DNA of 64,000 nucleotides from Azotosporobacter soli. GTDB lineage: Bacteria; Bacillota; Negativicutes; SG130. Made by a program: the position numbers and the translations under genes. A model generated the notes under the pieces. It was given only the letters and a program-made list of their open reading frames with translations. It made no database searches and was not told the DNA's origin. Numbering within the stretch: the first letter of the stretch is position 1; every line of letters begins with the position of its first letter. The stretch covers positions 1 through 64,000 of the forward strand of contig NZ_JAUAOA010000002.1 of NCBI RefSeq assembly GCF_030542965.1. The letters are read 5' to 3'. Shown one piece after another: positions 26,211-35,045 of this stretch.

Positions 26211-28073
26211 ATGAAGCTCAACATTACCTTCCGGCAAAAATTAGCCTTATCCTTTGCCTTGCTCTTGTCCTTGCTTTTGCTTCATGGCGCAATTTCCTGG
26301 TTTGTACTGCAGGAATCGGAAAACCGTTTCGCCGAGCTGCGCGATGTCGATCAGGCAATCGAACTGACGCTGCGTGCGCATATGAACGAAAAAGATTATC
26401 TTCTGACTCAGGATCGCCGTCTCGCGGCGACCGTTTTGGAAGAGCTGACGTCCGCGCAGGAACGGCTCGATCAAATCGCCGCTCGAACAGAGATGCTCGA
26501 CAAGCAGACGCTCACGGCGATGAATCGTTCGCTGGCGCTTTATCAGATGACGTTTTCCCAGTATGGAATTTACGCCGATCAGATTCGCGCTTTGCACAGC
26601 GAACTGCAGCAAATCGGCAGCGACTTAGGCAATACAATTGAAGAACTGCATCAAAGCGACAGCGTGCCGCTGGCCGAGATCAACCGCCTGCACCATTTTT
26701 TGCTTTTGCTGCGCGACCAAGCCGTGCCGCTCAATCCTGAGCCGTCGAGCGTGCAGGAGATGCTGTCCATCGCCGGCGCATTGCGCTACGGCCCCTACGG
26801 CAGCGATGTCCAGCTGACCGCGCACCGCATCATCAGCGATCTTGAAACGTACCGCACGGTAACGGCTAAAATCGAAGAATTAAAAACCCGGCAGCGCGCG
26901 AATGAAACGGATATGAAAGCCGCCGCCGAAACCGTCCAGTCCCTCGGCCAGTCGATCAAAGATCAGCAAAATGAGCAGCTGCGCCTTCGTCAGTCCGGCA
27001 TTACGCGCATCCTGCTCGGCGTTTTCTTCCTTTCCCTCACCATCGCGGCCTGGGGCACGCGTTCCTTATCGGCACGCCTGATGAAGCCGCTGCAGGATCT
27101 GGTACAGATCACCGCCGCGCTCGGCCAGGGTAATTTTAAACAGCGCATTGATATTCAGGTCGATGACGAGTTCAAGACGCTCCTGCTCAGCGTCAACCAT
27201 ATGGCGGAGAACATCGAAAACCTCAATGCGCACATGGAGGAACTGGTCGCCGAACGCACACAAGCGCTGGAAGAGGAAAAGATCCGTTTCGAGCAACTCT
27301 TTAAGCACAGTCCCGAAGGCATCCTGATCTTCGATAAAGACCTGCACGTCATCGACGCCAATAATGCTTTCACGCTAATGTTCGGCTACACGCTGCCGGA
27401 AATCAGCGGACACAATCTTTCCGACTTCTTCCTCATGGAAGACTACGTGCCCGGCAATCAGACAAGCCGCATTGAGGCGCTGCGTCGCTGCAAAGACGGT
27501 CGTTTGCTGCCGGTCTCGATCGTCAAATATTCCTTCCCCGAAGCCAGAGGCCAGATGCTCTATTACGCGATTTACACGGACGTGTCCGAACGCAGAGCCG
27601 CCGAAGAACGCCTAGAGTATCTCAGCCTGCATGACGGCCTTACCCAGTTGAAGAACCGGACTTTTTTCGAAGCGGAAATGAAGCGCCTGCAAGCGGAGCA
27701 AACCCGCTGTAGCCTGCTGGTCTGCGACGTGGACGGGCTGAAAGAAATCAATGACCGCTTCGGACACAGCGAAGGCGATCGACTGCTGCAGGATGCCGCA
27801 ACCGTGCTGACGCGCGCCGCCGGTCATCACACCGTAGCCCGTATCGGCGGCGACGAATTCGTCGTCTTTTTGCCCGATACCTCCGCCGCCCTGTTGCCGA
27901 CGCTGCTGCAAAACATCAGCGACGCACTGGCCGAATGCAACCTGCATCGCGATCAAGCGCTGCGCATTTCCGTAGGCTTTGCACACCGGCCTGACGGCAG
28001 CATCGCAATGGAAGATTTATTCAGACAGGCGGATCAATTGATGTATGCGCAGAAAAAAAGCCGCCGCACGTAA
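26211..28073 (+). CDS. Membrane diguanylate cyclase: sensor-HAMP-PAS-GGDEF
   Basis: Makes c-di-GMP from two GTP if active. Order of parts (620 residues): TM1 about 8-28; helical periplasmic sensor to about 265; TM2 ILLGVFFLSLTIAAW; HAMP (RLMKPLQDLVQITAALGQGNF); coiled coil; PAS (FKHSPEGILIFDKDLHVIDANNAF); GGDEF with intact ARIGGDEFVVFLP. The RxxD inhibitory site that should precede it reads AGHH, so product feedback is probably lost. The ATG at 26211 follows ACAGGAGG. It begins 26 bases after the binding-protein stop, so that lipoprotein is its likely input. A c-di-GMP riboswitch gene lies back to back with this operon. Confidence 0.92.
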   Translation: MKLNITFRQKLALSFALLLSLLLLHGAISWFVLQESENRFAELRDVDQAIELTLRAHMNEKDYLLTQDRRLAATVLEELTSAQERLDQIAARTEMLDKQTLTAMNRSLALYQMTFSQYGIYADQIRALHSELQQIGSDLGNTIEELHQSDSVPLAEINRLHHFLLLLRDQAVPLNPEPSSVQEMLSIAGALRYGPYGSDVQLTAHRIISDLETYRTVTAKIEELKTRQRANETDMKAAAETVQSLGQSIKDQQNEQLRLRQSGITRILLGVFFLSLTIAAWGTRSLSARLMKPLQDLVQITAALGQGNFKQRIDIQVDDEFKTLLLSVNHMAENIENLNAHMEELVAERTQALEEEKIRFEQLFKHSPEGILIFDKDLHVIDANNAFTLMFGYTLPEISGHNLSDFFLMEDYVPGNQTSRIEALRRCKDGRLLPVSIVKYSFPEARGQMLYYAIYTDVSERRAAEERLEYLSLHDGLTQLKNRTFFEAEMKRLQAEQTRCSLLVCDVDGLKEINDRFGHSEGDRLLQDAATVLTRAAGHHTVARIGGDEFVVFLPDTSAALLPTLLQNISDALAECNLHRDQALRISVGFAHRPDGSIAMEDLFRQADQLMYAQKKSRRT

Positions 28074-28077
28074 AACA

Positions 28078-28125
28078 AAAAATTCCAGGCACGAAAGGAC
28101 GCTCCTTTCATGCCTGGAATTTTTA
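28078..28125. terminator. Bidirectional terminator
   Basis: AATTCCAGGCA / TGCCTGGAATT with an inner GAAAGGA / TCCTTTC stem, followed by TTTTTATTT. It lies between the cyclase gene and the convergent hypothetical gene. Confidence 0.9.
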
Positions 28126-28126
28126 T

Positions 28127-28624
28127 TTACTCGGCGGGAAACTGGTACGCTTTTAACGTGCCCTCAATTGATTGCGTGGTAAGATTACCGCTAAACGCAT
28201 TCACACCGGGGATAGTGCGCGTCCGGCTGCCGATACTGGCGGTCAGTTTGCCGTCCTGGATCGTCAGCGTCAGCGGGGTTCGTGCGCTGATTGCGCTTAC
28301 CTTTTCGCTAAAGAGCGCCACCTTCTTGTTTTGCAGACGAAGCTCGACCATGCCGCCGCCAAAGCTAAGCATCAGCCAATCGTCGCCATTATCGGTCTGC
28401 AGATAAAAAATCATGCCTGCACCGGCACCCCAAAGGTTTTTCACATTGGAGAATTCCACCTTGCCTGGTGCGGGTTGATCAAAGAACGAAAAATCGATCG
28501 GCGTGACATTCTTATCCGCCACGACGTCGACCGTTTGCACCAATTGCGGCGCTGGAGCGGCTTGGACAACTTGTCCGACTGCCATCAGGCACAAGACCAG
28601 AATCAGTAAAAGGATTTTTTTCAT
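28127..28624 (-). CDS. Hypothetical exported protein, 165 residues
   Basis: I do not recognise a family. A clear signal peptide (MKKILLLILVLCLMAVGQVVQA) leads to a mature part of about 140 residues. That part is beta-rich: PIDFSFFDQPAPGKVEFSN, IFYLQTDNGDDWLMLSFGGGMVEL, then LTLTIQDGKLTASIGSR. This looks like a small all-beta periplasmic or surface domain. The start follows AGGAGGATG at good spacing. It is transcribed alone toward the diguanylate cyclase gene. Confidence 0.85.
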   Translation of the reverse strand: MKKILLLILVLCLMAVGQVVQAAPAPQLVQTVDVVADKNVTPIDFSFFDQPAPGKVEFSNVKNLWGAGAGMIFYLQTDNGDDWLMLSFGGGMVELRLQNKKVALFSEKVSAISARTPLTLTIQDGKLTASIGSRTRTIPGVNAFSGNLTTQSIEGTLKAYQFPAE

Positions 28625-28726
28625 CAGACATCCTCCTATGCATTGATTTGGATTTTATACCATTATAGTGCCCTCTTTATACAGCGCCAATATTATTTAA
28701 CTTTTTAAATTTATGCAAGCGTCGCA

Positions 28727-29140
28727 TCACGGTTTTACGTAAGCATAGCCTTCCGTCTGGCGCACGACAAGCCGGGTGATCGCGACCGGAACAATATTCA
28801 CAAAATCCGGCACGCCGTCTTCATGTACCGCATTGGCCTTCAGTGAATTTCTGCAGGCGACAATCTTCACATCCTGCTGTGCCAGATCTCGAATCGCCTC
28901 CAAGAACAAGCGGCGCATGACTTGGTTACCCTCCTGATCGGTAGCGTCAAAAATATTTACCGCCGTGGCATTGACCACGATTTCAAGTTCAAGTTGTTCG
29001 GCGCCGACGTCTTCCAGCAAGTTCTTCGCATTCGCGACTACGGTCCGCCATTTTCCGGGATCATTGATATGCAGCAGCGCTTTCAGTTTTTCCATCTTGC
29101 CCAACCCTTCTTTGGCCATTGCGGATTCTGTAACAGCCAT
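28727..29140 (-). CDS. DsrE/DsrF-like family protein
   Basis: Small cytoplasmic protein of 137 residues with the DsrE fold. LKALLHINDPGKWRTVVANAKNLL is the first strand and helix, ELEIVVNATAVNIFDA the second, and VKIVACRNSLKANAV carries the conserved Cys seen in sulfur-relay members. DsrE-type proteins move sulfane sulfur or act in uncharacterised redox complexes. I chose the ATG at 29140 (MAVTES), which follows AAAGGATAACGGTG; the frame is open another 240 bases upstream but that part overlaps the divergent kinase gene and reads as noise. Confidence 0.85.
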   Translation of the reverse strand: MAVTESAMAKEGLGKMEKLKALLHINDPGKWRTVVANAKNLLEDVGAEQLELEIVVNATAVNIFDATDQEGNQVMRRLFLEAIRDLAQQDVKIVACRNSLKANAVHEDGVPDFVNIVPVAITRLVVRQTEGYAYVKP

Positions 29141-29318
29141 TTCATTTTCACCGTTATCCTTTTTATTTTTCGACTTAAAGGCCAATAATTCCTGCCGTTT
29201 CCCGCAGCGCTCTTTTGCCCCGCAAAATAATTTCCTTTCGCTGAAAGGAAGTCTGCTCTTTGCAGAGAAGTTTTCCATATGATGTAAAACAATACGATAG
29301 TTAAAGGAGCGATGCGTG

Positions 29319-30617
29319 ATGGAACGTGCGGCTGAAAAAAAAGCGACTGTCTTTGTCGTCGACGACGACCGCTTTTCACGCACTTTATCGAATGACCTGC
29401 TCTCGAAAGAAGGCTACCTGATTGCCGAAGCCAAAGACGGTCAGGAAGCGGTCGAACAATTTGCCGCTCACGCACCGGACGTGATCCTGCTGGACGTCGA
29501 AATGCCGCGCATGAACGGCTTTGAGGCCTGCCGCGCCATTAAAGCGCTGGATTCCGGCAGGGATATTCCGGTCATCTTTCTCACCTCGCGCGCCGACGAG
29601 GATTTCATCGCCGAAGCGTTCGCCAACGGTGCAGAAGATTATCTGCTCAAACCAGTCAATCCCGCGCTGCTTCGCCACCGCGTCTCGCGCGTCTTGACCA
29701 ACCAGCGCAACAAAGAGAAGGTTTTACGCCAAAATCAGTCCCTTGCACAAGCACTGCTGAAATTAAAAGAGACGCAGACGCATCTGATCCAACAGGAGAA
29801 GATGGCCGGCATCGGGCAGTTGGCGGCCGGCGTCGCGCATGAGATCAACAACCCGCTCGGCTTTGTCAGCAGTAATTTTGAAACTCTCGACGACTATGTC
29901 GGACGACTCGAGGCCGTCATGGCCAAATACCGTCTGCTGCGCCAGGAACTCTCCTCCGCCGCGACAAACGAAACGCTGCTCGCCCTGGCCAGCGAGATCG
30001 AGGAACTGGAACGCAAGAAAAAAATCGATTTCATCCTGGAAGACCTGCGTTCGCTCTTTAGCGAGTCGCGCGACGGGCTGGAGCGGGTGGCCAAGATCAT
30101 CAAAGCGCTACGCGCCTTCTCGCGCATCGACGTCAAAAACGAACTCGAAGACTACGATCTGAACGAAGGCTTGGAAACGACGCTGGTCGTCGCCCGCAAC
30201 GAGATCAAATACATTGCGGAAGTGGAGACGCACTTTGGCCAGCTCCCCAGCATCAAAGCTTTGGGCAACCAAGTCAATCAGGTTCTTTTGAACCTGATCG
30301 TCAACGCCGCACAGGCAATCAAAGGCGCCGAGATCAACAACGGCAAGATCCGTCTGGAGACGTTCGCCGACGCCAGCTACGTCGGCTGCGCGATCACGAA
30401 TAACGGCCCGCCGATTCCGGAAGAAATCCGGCACCGCCTCTTCGAACCCTTCTTCACGACGAAGCCGGTCGGACAGGGTACCGGCCTTGGGCTCAGCATC
30501 TCCTACGATATCATCGTAAGCCAGCACGGCGGGCAGCTGACCTTCACCAGCTCCAAAGAGAACGGCACCACCTTCATCCTGAAGATACCGCGCACAACAA
30601 AGATAAAAGAAGAATGA
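29319..30617 (+). CDS. Hybrid response regulator-histidine kinase (receiver-HisKA-HATPase)
   Basis: Soluble signalling protein of 432 residues. The N-terminal receiver (about 10-125) has VDDD, phospho-acceptor Asp in VILLDVEMPRMNG and Lys in LLKPVNPA. A coiled linker leads to the HisKA motif GVAHEINNPLGFVSSN and an HATPase_c domain with QVLLNLIVNAAQAI, TNNGPPIPEEI and GTGLGLSIS. There is no membrane segment, so input arrives through the receiver. AAAGGAGC stands eight bases from the ATG at 29319; a GTG at 29316 is adjacent. It converges on a receiver-HDOD gene, which may be its partner. Confidence 0.93.
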   Translation: MERAAEKKATVFVVDDDRFSRTLSNDLLSKEGYLIAEAKDGQEAVEQFAAHAPDVILLDVEMPRMNGFEACRAIKALDSGRDIPVIFLTSRADEDFIAEAFANGAEDYLLKPVNPALLRHRVSRVLTNQRNKEKVLRQNQSLAQALLKLKETQTHLIQQEKMAGIGQLAAGVAHEINNPLGFVSSNFETLDDYVGRLEAVMAKYRLLRQELSSAATNETLLALASEIEELERKKKIDFILEDLRSLFSESRDGLERVAKIIKALRAFSRIDVKNELEDYDLNEGLETTLVVARNEIKYIAEVETHFGQLPSIKALGNQVNQVLLNLIVNAAQAIKGAEINNGKIRLETFADASYVGCAITNNGPPIPEEIRHRLFEPFFTTKPVGQGTGLGLSISYDIIVSQHGGQLTFTSSKENGTTFILKIPRTTKIKEE

Positions 30618-30648
30618 AAGCGCCGCGCGGCGCTTTCATTCTTCTTTT
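30605..30648. terminator. Perfect 44-base palindromic terminator
   Basis: AAAAGAAGAATGAAAGCGCCGC followed immediately by its exact complement, with no free loop bases. It overlaps the last codons and stop of the kinase gene and ends 28 bases short of the receiver-HDOD gene. T/A runs at both ends allow use in both directions. Confidence 0.85.
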
Positions 30649-30676
30649 ATTGATGACATGGCCCTTTTTTGCCGCA

Positions 30677-31852
30677 TCAGCGCGGCAGATGGCTCACTAA
30701 GTCTTCAAACTCTTTTTTTCCGATGCCGAGCGCTTCGAAGACGCCGTCTTGCAAAACAGCCTTTGCCGTAGGACGCACAATCTTCCAGGCATAATAGTTG
30801 GCCGCATGCAAGAGGAGCAGCGTGTTCCTGTTCTCCGACGGCGCATGCAACGGATCATGATGGAACATCGCCGCTTCGACGAAGGCATAGGGCAGATTCC
30901 ACCAATTCAGGAGATAACCGCCGATTTCCTGATGCGAGAGGGAGAATGCTTCCGTTTCAACCGTGTCGATACTGCGCCCGCTTTCCTGCGCCGTCAAGAA
31001 GACCTCGACGTAACGCGCTCCATACTCTTTCAGCAGCACCACCTTGCCGATATTGTGAACCAAGCCGATGCTCGCGCGGTCTTCCGGCAAACGCTTGTGC
31101 AGCAACTGTTCCGCCGCCGTCTGCAAAATCATATTGGTCATATTCGCGTGGCTCCACAAGATTTCCATCACTTTCTTCGCCGATTTATCCAGCTGTCCGT
31201 CATTGAAGACGGTGCAGGCGAGAATGATGTTCTTGATCGCCGCCAAACCGAGATAGGCGACCGCCTGTTTAAGCGAACCGGTATGGACGCCGCAAAAAGC
31301 GGAATTGGCTATTTTCAGCACTTTCACCGCGATGACCTGATCCTCTTCGATCAGTTGTGTGATCTCACGGATATCCGCATCCTCTTCAATCAGCTTGTTT
31401 ATCTTCTCATATAATTCCGGCAGTGTCGGCAAACGTTCAAATTCATTCATCTTATCGAGCAGTTGCCGCTTGTTCAGCAGTTTTTGAATCTTGAACAGCT
31501 GTTCCACTTCCGCAAGCAACGCAAGATTGTCCCAGGGCTTAAGCAGATACATGCGCGACGCGCCGTCGAGCAACGAACGGAAGATTTCCCGTTCCTGCGA
31601 ATAGCCGCTTAGAATGATGCGCATCGTAGACGGATACTTTTCTTTTACGATACTCAACAGTTCATAGCCGCTCATCTGCGGCATCCGCATATCGCTGATC
31701 ACCAAGTCGACCGGATGCTCTTTTAATATCGCCAACGCTTCTTCACCGCTCGCTGCCTGGTGAAGCGTATAGCCGCTCTCGCGAAATAAACGAAATAGCG
31801 CACGCAGGATCGGCAGTTCATCGTCAACGAACAAAATACTGCCTTTTTCCAC
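30677..31852 (-). CDS. Response regulator with HDOD output domain
   Basis: Cytoplasmic two-domain protein of about 391 residues. The receiver has VDDELPIL, phospho-acceptor Asp in LVISDMRMPQMSGYE and Lys in YLLKPWDN. The C-terminal HDOD domain (about 150-345) includes LPTLPELYEKINKLI, VLKIANSAFCG, ASIGLVHNIGKVVL and LSHQEIGGYLLNWW. HDOD proteins are HD-related, usually lack the metal site and are linked to c-di-GMP signalling and stress. The GTG at 31852 follows GGGGAGG; a TTG 33 bases upstream has no ribosome site. It faces the receiver-kinase gene. Confidence 0.9.
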   Translation of the reverse strand: MEKGSILFVDDELPILRALFRLFRESGYTLHQAASGEEALAILKEHPVDLVISDMRMPQMSGYELLSIVKEKYPSTMRIILSGYSQEREIFRSLLDGASRMYLLKPWDNLALLAEVEQLFKIQKLLNKRQLLDKMNEFERLPTLPELYEKINKLIEEDADIREITQLIEEDQVIAVKVLKIANSAFCGVHTGSLKQAVAYLGLAAIKNIILACTVFNDGQLDKSAKKVMEILWSHANMTNMILQTAAEQLLHKRLPEDRASIGLVHNIGKVVLLKEYGARYVEVFLTAQESGRSIDTVETEAFSLSHQEIGGYLLNWWNLPYAFVEAAMFHHDPLHAPSENRNTLLLLHAANYYAWKIVRPTAKAVLQDGVFEALGIGKKEFEDLVSHLPR

Positions 31853-31939
31853 ACTGATCGCCTCCCCTCTTTGCTCCGCAGTCAAATTACATTATATGGA
31901 ATCTTCTCTGTCGAACGCGGTTTTCCTTCCCAAAGAGAA

Positions 31940-31971
31940 AAAAGAGAAAGACCAGCCGGTCTTTCTCTTTT
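31940..31971. terminator. Terminator after the cyclase family gene
   Basis: AAAAGAGAAAGACC / GGTCTTTCTCTTTT around a four-base AGCC loop, seven bases downstream of the cyclase family stop codon. Confidence 0.8.
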
Positions 31972-31977
31972 CTTCGT

Positions 31978-32625
31978 TTATTCTTCAATACCCGCCGTCG
32001 CCCGAACCGGTGAGCCATCCGCGCCTTCGATCCGAAGCGGTAGCGCAAAAAACTGACATTCCTCTGCCGGAATCGCATCGAGGCGCGTGAGATTTTCCAC
32101 AACCAACAGACCCGCACCCAACAAGATATGATGGATCGGATACGTCTTACTATCGATCGCGTCAATGGAAATCGCATCGATGCCGACGCCTTTCAGCGAA
32201 AACCGCGTCAGCCACTGCGCGGCCTCGACCGTCAAGCAAGGAAAATCGCCGTAATACGCTTCGCTGCCCCAATGGCGGCTCCAGCCGGTTTTGAGCAGCA
32301 GATACTCCGCCTGCGCAATCGCTTCTGCCTTTTTTTCAATATCCTGTAACGCAATCTGCGCCCTACAGCCTGTCACATCGACCACTACCGCACGTCCGTG
32401 GAAATGGTCGATTGCCATTTCGGCAAGCGTCGCTCCCTCTTCCAACATATGCGCAGGCGCATCGATATGCGTGCCGATATGATAATTCATGCTGATCGTC
32501 GAAACGCGATACCCTTCGCGCGCCACGCTGGTCACCTGGCGGATTTCAGGCGGCGGCGAACCGGGGAAGAGGGGCATTTCACTCTTTATCAAGTGAGTAA
32601 GATCGATTAACTGCATGACATTCAC
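31978..32625 (-). CDS. Cyclase family protein (kynurenine formamidase-like metal hydrolase)
   Basis: Hydrolase of 215 residues with the family metal-site motif HIGTHIDAPAHMLE at about residue 49 and the N-terminal IDLTHLIKSEMPLFPGSPPPE. Members hydrolyse N-formylkynurenine, isatin or similar cyclic and amide substrates, using Zn or Mn. No kynurenine pathway gene is nearby, so the substrate is open. The ATG lies behind AGAAAGAAG; a second Met is at residue 4. It is monocistronic. Confidence 0.88.
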   Translation of the reverse strand: MNVMQLIDLTHLIKSEMPLFPGSPPPEIRQVTSVAREGYRVSTISMNYHIGTHIDAPAHMLEEGATLAEMAIDHFHGRAVVVDVTGCRAQIALQDIEKKAEAIAQAEYLLLKTGWSRHWGSEAYYGDFPCLTVEAAQWLTRFSLKGVGIDAISIDAIDSKTYPIHHILLGAGLLVVENLTRLDAIPAEECQFFALPLRIEGADGSPVRATAGIEE

Positions 32626-32690
32626 TTCTTTCTCTTTGACTTTGCTTTTATTATATCATAGTCAAATTTTCTTGCATTGCCAAAAACAAG

Positions 32691-32738
32691 ACGGGGTTTT
32701 CACAACGGCGACATGTCGCGCTTTTGTAAAAACCCCGT
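32691..32738 (-). terminator. Terminator after the SYLF gene
   Basis: ACGGGGTTTT pairs with AAAACCCCGT around a 28-base loop that has its own partial pairing. It lies just after the SYLF stop on the minus strand. Confidence 0.65.
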
Positions 32739-32744
32739 TACTGT

Positions 32745-33317
32745 TTAGTTATTCAAGTTGCTGTCCTTGTAGTAGCGCGTTCCTTTTAACGCCAGCTCGA
32801 GCGCCAATCCCTTGGTCGTAAGTTGATACATCCACACGCCGGACGAGACCGAAACCGCGCCTTGCAGCGAATCGCCGCCGACGCCGTCCTTAGCAGCAGC
32901 CGTCGCCTGTCCGCCAAATTCCCAGCCGCTGTCGACAAACTTATTCCAGGCGCCCTGGTCTTCAAAGACGAAGATCAGCGCGAATTCCTTGATGCCAAGC
33001 CCAAGCCCTGCCTGCACTTCGGTCATCTTCATGAACACCTCGCGGCCGCTTTGGTTGTTCACCGCCATGCCGCGCCCATGCCCGCTGCCGAAGAACAGCA
33101 ACTTAAAACCGGTATTGTTAAAGACCGCATACCCGGCGGCATTTTCCACCGCCTGCCGCGCACTCGGCTGCACCTCATAGAGCTTATCGAGCGTCGCCGC
33201 TGTTTTTTGCCGCAGTTCTGCGCGTTCTTTATCCGGAGTGGCCGCAGCCGCGCTGGATACGCCAAGCGACAAGACCAACAACAGACACAAAGCCGCTTTC
33301 CAAATTAAAGACCTCAT
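32745..33317 (-). CDS. Lipid-binding SYLF domain protein
   Basis: Exported protein of 190 residues. The signal peptide is ALCLLLVLSLGVSSAAAA. The mature part matches the SYLF/YSC84 fold: AAGYAVFNNTGFKLLFFGSGHGRGMAVNN, then EVQAGLGLGIKEFALIFVFED, and a C-terminal Gly-rich region with GVWMYQLTTKGLALELALKGTRYY. SYLF domains bind phosphoinositides or phospholipids; bacterial members are periplasmic and poorly understood. AAAGGAGGG precedes the ATG. A small hairpin (33336-33353) directly before the ribosome site might affect translation. Confidence 0.88.
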   Translation of the reverse strand: MRSLIWKAALCLLLVLSLGVSSAAAATPDKERAELRQKTAATLDKLYEVQPSARQAVENAAGYAVFNNTGFKLLFFGSGHGRGMAVNNQSGREVFMKMTEVQAGLGLGIKEFALIFVFEDQGAWNKFVDSGWEFGGQATAAAKDGVGGDSLQGAVSVSSGVWMYQLTTKGLALELALKGTRYYKDSNLNN

Positions 33318-33410
33318 TAGAGTTCCCTCCTTTTGCCCGTCAGACGACAGGCCTCATTAAGAAACCTTCGCCGTGAAGCGCCTCAGCCCTGCCGTCAAAT
33401 TTATTAAATT

Positions 33411-34259
33411 TTACTGAAAGCGACGCCCGCCAACGAAAAATTTCTTATTCCAATTGTCAAATGACGCAACCATTACTGCTCCTTTGGCTCCGGGGCCCGC
33501 GCCGCTGGTATTTTCCGCGTCAATATATTTACCGTTTCCTAAGTAAATGCCGACATGCTCCGGCTCACCGCCATGCCAGGCAAAAAAGACCAGGTCGCCC
33601 GGCTGCAAATCCTTAAACGCAATGGCTTCCTGTCGATGAAATTGCACATCCGCGGTTCGTTCAATCGATACGCCCAGTTGCCCCAGCACATAATAACTAA
33701 GACCGGAACAGTCAAAACCTTCATCCGGCGATGCACCACCCCAACGATAGGGTTTCCCCTTCATCTGCATAGCCAGCGCAGCAATCCGCTCGCCCATGCC
33801 GCGCGCGACCGGTTTTACCGAAGCCTTAAAAACCAGTTCAGCGCCTTCTGCAGCAACGGCAATCTTAGCAAACGTCACTACCCGTGCATCCGTGCCCTGC
33901 GGTGGTTCCTCATCCTGATAATAGCGAAACTTTTCCTTGATCACCGGCAGTGCAATGGTATCCGAACGGTCGCCGCCGTTCCACGAAGCGCTGTAAAGAT
34001 AAGCATACGGCAAATTGACTGATTCCTTGAAGGAAAATTCCTTATGCTCACCGGCTGCTACATTATACCAACCGGCGCACACCCACTTGTCGACATTTTC
34101 ATCATAATACAAAATCGAAAATGACCGATTGTGTTCGTTTTGATTTGTGACCGACATTTTAAAAGCCTCTGCCTGCGCGGGCAAAAACGCACACAGCATT
34201 GTCAACAATGCCGTGACCAAGATAGTAGCAGCAGTACGCGAAAAAAATATTTTCATCAT
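33411..34259 (-). CDS. NlpC/P60 peptidase with N-terminal DUF1036-like domain
   Basis: Secreted cell wall hydrolase of 282 residues. A signal peptide ends at about QAEA. Residues about 28-110 resemble DUF1036 (SILYYDENVDKWVCAGWYNVAAGEH). The NlpC/P60 domain begins near 170: PYRWGGASPDEGFDCSGLSYYV has the catalytic Cys, and EHVGIYLGNGKYIDAEN the catalytic His. The third position, usually His in a (M/Y)IHA pattern, is Asp here. GAGAGG lies just ahead of a double ATG (34259/34256); an earlier in-frame start would precede a normal signal peptide with 17 extra residues. It cleaves D-Glu/DAP-type stem peptide links if active. Confidence 0.9.
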   Translation of the reverse strand: MMKIFFSRTAATILVTALLTMLCAFLPAQAEAFKMSVTNQNEHNRSFSILYYDENVDKWVCAGWYNVAAGEHKEFSFKESVNLPYAYLYSASWNGGDRSDTIALPVIKEKFRYYQDEEPPQGTDARVVTFAKIAVAAEGAELVFKASVKPVARGMGERIAALAMQMKGKPYRWGGASPDEGFDCSGLSYYVLGQLGVSIERTADVQFHRQEAIAFKDLQPGDLVFFAWHGGEPEHVGIYLGNGKYIDAENTSGAGPGAKGAVMVASFDNWNKKFFVGGRRFQ

Positions 34260-34342
34260 GAGCCTCTCTTTCGCAAAAAAATTACCACTTCTACTATACA
34301 CCAGCCTCACGTCGCTAATTATAAATAAAACTTAAACTTTTT

Positions 34343-34404
34343 AAAATAAGAGGACTGTCGCAAAATAGCGCTACCATGCTATTTTGCGACAGTCCTCTTA
34401 TTTT
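34343..34404. terminator. Strong bidirectional terminator (27-base perfect stem)
   Basis: AAAATAAGAGGACTGTCGCA...TAGC pairs perfectly with its complement over an eight-base loop, flanked by A and T runs. It ends just before the stop of the PAP2 gene on the minus strand. The length of the perfect stem is unusual. Confidence 0.9.
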
Positions 34405-34409
34405 TTCAG

Positions 34410-35045
34410 CTATTCGTTCGATGACTGCACCGTAGTCTTTTCAAATACCATGACGGCTGCGCTTACGATCGCGCCGCTAACGAAAAATCCGGCGAGTACG
34501 TCGCTTGGATAATGCATGTTCAGATAAATACGGCTCAGGCCAATCAGCAGCGTCGCGCATATACCCAGCGCCAGCGCCGCATTGCGTCCGGTGCGCGATT
34601 CGCAGTTGCGCCACGCCAGGTACGCCGCCGTCATGCAAAACGTAAAACCGAGCATCGAATGGCCGCTGGGAAAACTGTAGCTGCTAAGCGTCGCAATTGG
34701 CCGCGGTCTGGCGAACCAGTGTTTCAAAAACAGATTGCTCACGCCGGCGAGCAGGTTGACGCCGGCAAAAAGCAGCAAGCCCGGCGCCGCGCGTTTAAAA
34801 CGTTCACGCGCTAAAAGCGCAAGTGCGGCCAGCGCCGTGCTGATTTCGAGCAGCAGTTTAGGTGCGGCGAGCGTAGAAATCCACTGCGCCAGACGTTCCA
34901 GAGCTGCGCTCTTATCGCCTTGCAGCCAGCCTGCGACGCTTTGATCGAATGGCGCGACCTGTCCGCTTTTCATCCATGCGGCGAGCGCTATAAATCCGGC
35001 GAGGCAAAACAGCACGCTTTGCCAATAGCCTTTTTTCTTCTTCAT
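34410..35045 (-). CDS. PAP2 superfamily phosphatase
   Basis: Membrane phosphatase of 211 residues, five to six helices, related to undecaprenyl-diphosphate or phosphatidylglycerophosphate phosphatases. All three PAP2 signatures are present: KHWFARPRP, SFPSGHSMLGF and SRIYLNMHYPSDVLAG, with the catalytic His residues in the last two. The ATG at 35045 follows GGGAGG; 20 further codons upstream in frame are not preceded by a ribosome site. The likely role is lipid carrier recycling or phospholipid turnover. Confidence 0.9.
   Translation of the reverse strand: MKKKKGYWQSVLFCLAGFIALAAWMKSGQVAPFDQSVAGWLQGDKSAALERLAQWISTLAAPKLLLEISTALAALALLARERFKRAAPGLLLFAGVNLLAGVSNLFLKHWFARPRPIATLSSYSFPSGHSMLGFTFCMTAAYLAWRNCESRTGRNAALALGICATLLIGLSRIYLNMHYPSDVLAGFFVSGAIVSAAVMVFEKTTVQSSNE

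Noticed and set aside
33336-33353. Hairpin before the SYLF gene as a riboswitch
   Set aside because: Only one seven-pair stem is visible, with no conserved aptamer sequence I recognise.
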